NCBI RefSeq assembly: GCF_001517625.2
Contig: NZ_LN999828.1
Coordinates: 1,256,303 to 1,320,302 of the forward strand
DNA length: 64,000 nt
Origin: Clostridium sp. AT4
GTDB lineage: Bacteria > Bacillota > Clostridia > Lachnospirales > Lachnospiraceae
Direction: 5' to 3'
Shown piece by piece: positions 61,458 to 64,000 of the stretch; position 1 is the first letter of the stretch; every line of letters starts with the position of its first letter. The notes beneath the pieces were generated by a model that had not been told where the DNA came from, made no database searches, and saw nothing but the letters and a program-made list of their open reading frames with translations. The position numbers were made by a program, and so were the translations under genes.

Positions 61458-62822
61458 TTAATTCTTAAAGCTGTGGATAGGAGCAGGAATCCGTCCGCCT
61501 CTTGTCACAAACTTCTCGCAGGAAAATGTATTAACGGGAATAATCGGAGCATATCCTAAAAGTCCGCCAAATTCCGCCGTATCTCCTACCTTTTTTCCGA
61601 TCACAGGGATCAGGCGTACTGCGGTTGTTTTCTGGTTTACCATACCAATGGCAGCCTCATCCGCAATGATGCCGGCAATGGTAGAAGCTGGTGTGTCACC
61701 GGGAATGGCGATCATATCGAGGCCTACTGAGCAGACGCAGGTCATGGCCTCCAGCTTCTCAATGGTAAGGGCGCCAAGGCTTACAGCATCGATCATGCCC
61801 TGATCCTCACTGACCGGGATAAATGCACCGCTTAAACCGCCTACATAAGAGGACGCCATAACGCCGCCCTTCTTTACCTGATCGTTTAACATGGCAAGAG
61901 CCGCTGTGGTGCCAGGAGCGCCTACCCGTTCTAAGCCGATCTCCTCCAGAATTTCTGCCACGCTGTCGCCTACCGCAGGAGTAGGGGCCAGAGAAAGGTC
62001 AATGATGCCAAAGGGAATACCCAGACGTCTGGAAGCTTCCTGGGCTACCAGCTGGCCTACGCGGGTGATCTTAAAGGCCGTCTTTTTGATGGTTTCACAG
62101 AGCACCTCAAAATTAGCACCTCTCACCCTTTCCAGAGCCACCTTCACAACGCCCGGGCCGCTGACACCTACATTGATAATGGCGTCAGCCTCTGTAACGC
62201 CGTGGAATGCACCTGCCATAAAGGGATTATCGTCGGGAGCATTGCAGAATACCACCAGCTTGGCACAGCCTAAGGAGTCATTCTCCTTTGTTGCCTCAGC
62301 CGTTTCCGTCACAATCCGTCCCATAAGCTCTACCGCGTCCATATTCAGGCCTGTCTTTGTAGAACCCACGTTGACAGAGCTGCAGATCCGTTCGGTCTGA
62401 GCCAGGGCCTGGGGGATAGAAAGGATCAGATTCTTATCTGCTGTGGTCATGCCCTTGCTTACCAGTGCAGAATAGCCTCCGATAAAGTTTACTCCCACTT
62501 CCTTTGCCGCCCGGTCAAGAGTCTTTGCAATAGTCACAAAATCCTCCGGCCTTTTGCAGGCTGCACCGCCCACCAGCGCAATAGGGGTAACGGAAATACG
62601 CTTATTCACGATGGGAATCCCGAAATCGCGTTCAATATCCTTTCCGGTGGAAACCAGATTCTTTGCCAGAGTGGTGATTTTTGTGTAAATTTTTTCATTC
62701 AGCGCATCCAGATCACTGTCCGCACAGTCTAAAAGGCTGATACCCATGGTGATCGTGCGGACATCCAGTTTTTCATGCTCAATCATGTTGTTTGTTTCAT
62801 TTACTTCATAAATATTTATCAT
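61458..62822 (-). CDS. UPF0210/PFL family protein
   Basis: Conserved protein of the UPF0210 (PFL, DUF711) family (454 residues), with a pyruvate formate-lyase-like barrel but no glycyl radical. The typical N-terminus is [20 protein letters not shown]. Further motifs are [55 protein letters not shown] and [19 protein letters not shown]. No function has been established. It follows the ACT-domain gene by 32 bases, an arrangement I recall as usual for this pair. Confidence 0.9.
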   Translation of the reverse strand: MINIYEVNETNNMIEHEKLDVRTITMGISLLDCADSDLDALNEKIYTKITTLAKNLVSTGKDIERDFGIPIVNKRISVTPIALVGGAACKRPEDFVTIAKTLDRAAKEVGVNFIGGYSALVSKGMTTADKNLILSIPQALAQTERICSSVNVGSTKTGLNMDAVELMGRIVTETAEATKENDSLGCAKLVVFCNAPDDNPFMAGAFHGVTEADAIINVGVSGPGVVKVALERVRGANFEVLCETIKKTAFKITRVGQLVAQEASRRLGIPFGIIDLSLAPTPAVGDSVAEILEEIGLERVGAPGTTAALAMLNDQVKKGGVMASSYVGGLSGAFIPVSEDQGMIDAVSLGALTIEKLEAMTCVCSVGLDMIAIPGDTPASTIAGIIADEAAIGMVNQKTTAVRLIPVIGKKVGDTAEFGGLLGYAPIIPVNTFSCEKFVTRGGRIPAPIHSFKN

Positions 62823-62854
62823 AGCCCGTCTGTTCCTTCCCTTTTTTGCGCTTA

Positions 62855-63127
62855 TCAGATTCTGTGCATCTTTGTGAAGATTTCTTCTCTCTGGATCTTA
62901 ACAGAAACGCCGATTCCCTCTCCCAGCTTTTCAAGCTCCTCTGCCGCCTGTCCGAAGGAACTGTCCAGAGCACTGATGTCCACGATCATCATCATGTTGA
63001 AATATCCCTGTACAATGGTCTGGGAAATGTCCAGAATATTGATGCGGTGCTCTGCCAGATAGGTACATACCTTTGCAATAATTCCTACTGTGTCTTTTCC
63101 AACTACTGTAATGATTGCTTTGCTCAT
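62855..63127 (-). CDS. ACT-domain protein, UPF0237 family
   Basis: Stand-alone ACT domain (90 residues), probably a small-molecule sensor. [20 protein letters not shown] and [20 protein letters not shown] are the two strand-helix-strand halves. The start used is the ATG at 63127, 7 bases after AGGAG; an ATG two codons earlier sits almost on that site. It is first in an operon with UPF0210 and probably regulates it. The ligand is unknown. Confidence 0.9.
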   Translation of the reverse strand: MSKAIITVVGKDTVGIIAKVCTYLAEHRINILDISQTIVQGYFNMMMIVDISALDSSFGQAAEELEKLGEGIGVSVKIQREEIFTKMHRI

Positions 63128-63158
63128 GCTCATTCTCCTCTTTCATTGTAATGGCTAT

Positions 63159-63188
63159 ATTATATATTAAACTTGCTAATAATAGCAA
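63159..63188 (-). promoter_or_regulatory. Promoter of the ACT-UPF0210 operon with hairpin over the -35
   Basis: On the minus strand, TTGCTA (63183-63188) and a perfect TATAAT (63159-63164) have an 18-base spacer. The inverted repeat CTTGCTA-N4-TAGCAAG (63172-63189) covers the -35; it may be an operator or the end of the upstream gene's transcript. Confidence 0.65.
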
Positions 63189-63194
63189 GAATAA

Positions 63195-63992
63195 TTATAA
63201 ATAAACAATATCGCTCATCCTGTCTCTGGATGCTACGGAGATAGAAAAATCAGATGCTCCGTAGGGGCAGTCGCCCTCATCAATTTCCAGGCGGACCGTT
63301 TCATAAGCCAGCTCCGGATAATTGTTTTCCTTGCTCAGATGGCCTAAAAAGATCTTTTTTAAATGGTCATGGAGGATCCGGTTTAAAAGACGTCCTGCGT
63401 TTTCGTTGGACAGATGGCCGTGATCTCCCAGGATCCTGCGTTTTAAAGGATAAGGATAAGGGCCTGTCTCCAGCATCCGGACATCATGATTAGATTCTAA
63501 AAGCACTGCGTCAAGGCCCTTAAGGTTCTCTACAATGTATTCATCAAAATGGCCCATGTCCGTGGCCACGGCTACGCATTTTTTCTGGTGCTCTACCCGG
63601 TATGCAACCGGATCTGCTGCATCATGATCAATTTTAAAGGGATGTATCTTAAGATCTCCCACCATAAAATCCACATCAGGATCAACGGGCTTTAAAAGCT
63701 GTCTGTCAAAATTTCCCAGGCTGCTGCAAGAGGCGATTCCCGCCAGAGTCTTTCGCGTACCGTAAATGGGCAGATGATACTTTCTGGAAATCACCCCAAG
63801 CCCCCGGATATGATCCGAATGTTCATGAGTGATCAGAATCCCTGCCATATCGCCTCCTGCCAGCCCAAGCTCATTTAACCCTGCCATGATGCGTTTATTG
63901 CTGATTCCGGCATCTACCAGGATATGAGTCTGATCGGAGCCGATATAAATACAGTTTCCGCTGCTTCCGCTTGCTATGCTTACCATTCTCAT
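63195..63992 (-). CDS. MBL-fold metallo-hydrolase, WalJ/YycJ-like
   Basis: Metallo-beta-lactamase-fold hydrolase (265 residues) resembling YycJ/WalJ, which is linked to cell-wall or DNA processing in Firmicutes. The N-terminal VSIASGSSGNCIYIG and the metal motif ILITHEHSDHIRGL (HxHxDH) are present. VAVATDMGHFDEYIV and LESNHDVRMLE complete the site, with a later histidine in LGDHGHLSNENAG. The walRK genes are not in the window, so the role is only inferred from family. The ATG at 63992 has little upstream sequence in the window to judge its site. Confidence 0.9.
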   Translation of the reverse strand: MRMVSIASGSSGNCIYIGSDQTHILVDAGISNKRIMAGLNELGLAGGDMAGILITHEHSDHIRGLGVISRKYHLPIYGTRKTLAGIASCSSLGNFDRQLLKPVDPDVDFMVGDLKIHPFKIDHDAADPVAYRVEHQKKCVAVATDMGHFDEYIVENLKGLDAVLLESNHDVRMLETGPYPYPLKRRILGDHGHLSNENAGRLLNRILHDHLKKIFLGHLSKENNYPELAYETVRLEIDEGDCPYGASDFSISVASRDRMSDIVYL

Positions 63993-64000
63993 GTATCTAT

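Noticed and set aside
1-64000. tRNA, rRNA, SRP RNA, CRISPR arrays, insertion sequences, prophage genes
   Set aside because: No cloverleaf, rRNA-like stretch, spaced direct repeats, transposase or phage protein was recognised. Small RNAs inside gaps cannot be excluded by eye.

Overview
The window looks like a chromosomal segment from a Clostridia bacterium, most likely a Lachnospiraceae member. The evidence is strong AGGAGG-type ribosome binding sites, sigma-A type promoters, and Firmicutes-specific families (YlxM, DarA, TmcAL, DUF4321, UPF0210/PFL, endonuclease-type MutL). I recognised about 56 protein genes. All are on the minus strand except tmcAL, so transcription runs from the high-coordinate end to the low-coordinate end. 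I saw no tRNA, rRNA, CRISPR array, prophage or insertion sequence. No gap between genes exceeds 300 bases; the longest is 52603-52845 (243 bases), which holds a terminator and a promoter.

Layout in transcription order. 63992-59519: a WalJ-like metallo-hydrolase, then an ACT-domain protein, a UPF0210 protein, a histidine phosphatase and a methyltransferase. tmcAL (+) follows, divergent from a membrane HtrA protease, then the c-di-AMP receptor DarA. 55889-52846: pta, ackA, DUF177 and rpmF. 52602-32890: a 20-kb nucleoside block containing two BMP-type ABC importers, pepT, a sodium symporter, a Crp/Fnr regulator, udp, a YjjI-type glycyl radical enzyme with its YjjW activase, and deoD, deoC, cdd and deoB. 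32736-26173: plsX, acpP, rnc, smc and ftsY. 26091-8416: a second accessory block with ilvA, a fluoride-type CLC protein, two unknown proteins, a DUF368 transporter with a DacF-type carboxypeptidase, siroheme synthesis genes, a Wadjet/Mks-type SMC operon (jetABC), a siroheme-dependent reductase and an EF-Tu-barrel/SseB-like protein. 8374-5454: ylxM, ffh, rpsP, khpA and rimM. 5439-1: mutL, miaA, a PLP-dependent lyase, DUF4321 and radC, which runs off the window.

The core cluster pta-ackA-DUF177-rpmF-plsX-acpP-rnc-smc-ftsY-ylxM-ffh-rpsP-khpA-rimM is recognisable but is split twice by accessory blocks. In the nucleoside block the importers would bring in nucleosides. Udp, DeoD and Cdd would release or convert bases, and DeoB and DeoC would turn pentose phosphates into acetaldehyde and glyceraldehyde 3-phosphate. 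The YjjI/YjjW pair sits between the binding protein and ATPase genes of the second importer, which suggests an undescribed radical step linked to (deoxy)nucleoside use.

In the second block, siroheme synthesis and its likely client, the sulfite/nitrite reductase, are separated by jetABC. The jet operon has its own promoter inside the cobA-hemD 3' end, no visible jetD nuclease gene, and a 3' end overlapping the reductase gene by 56 bases. These two arrangements are the most notable features of the window.
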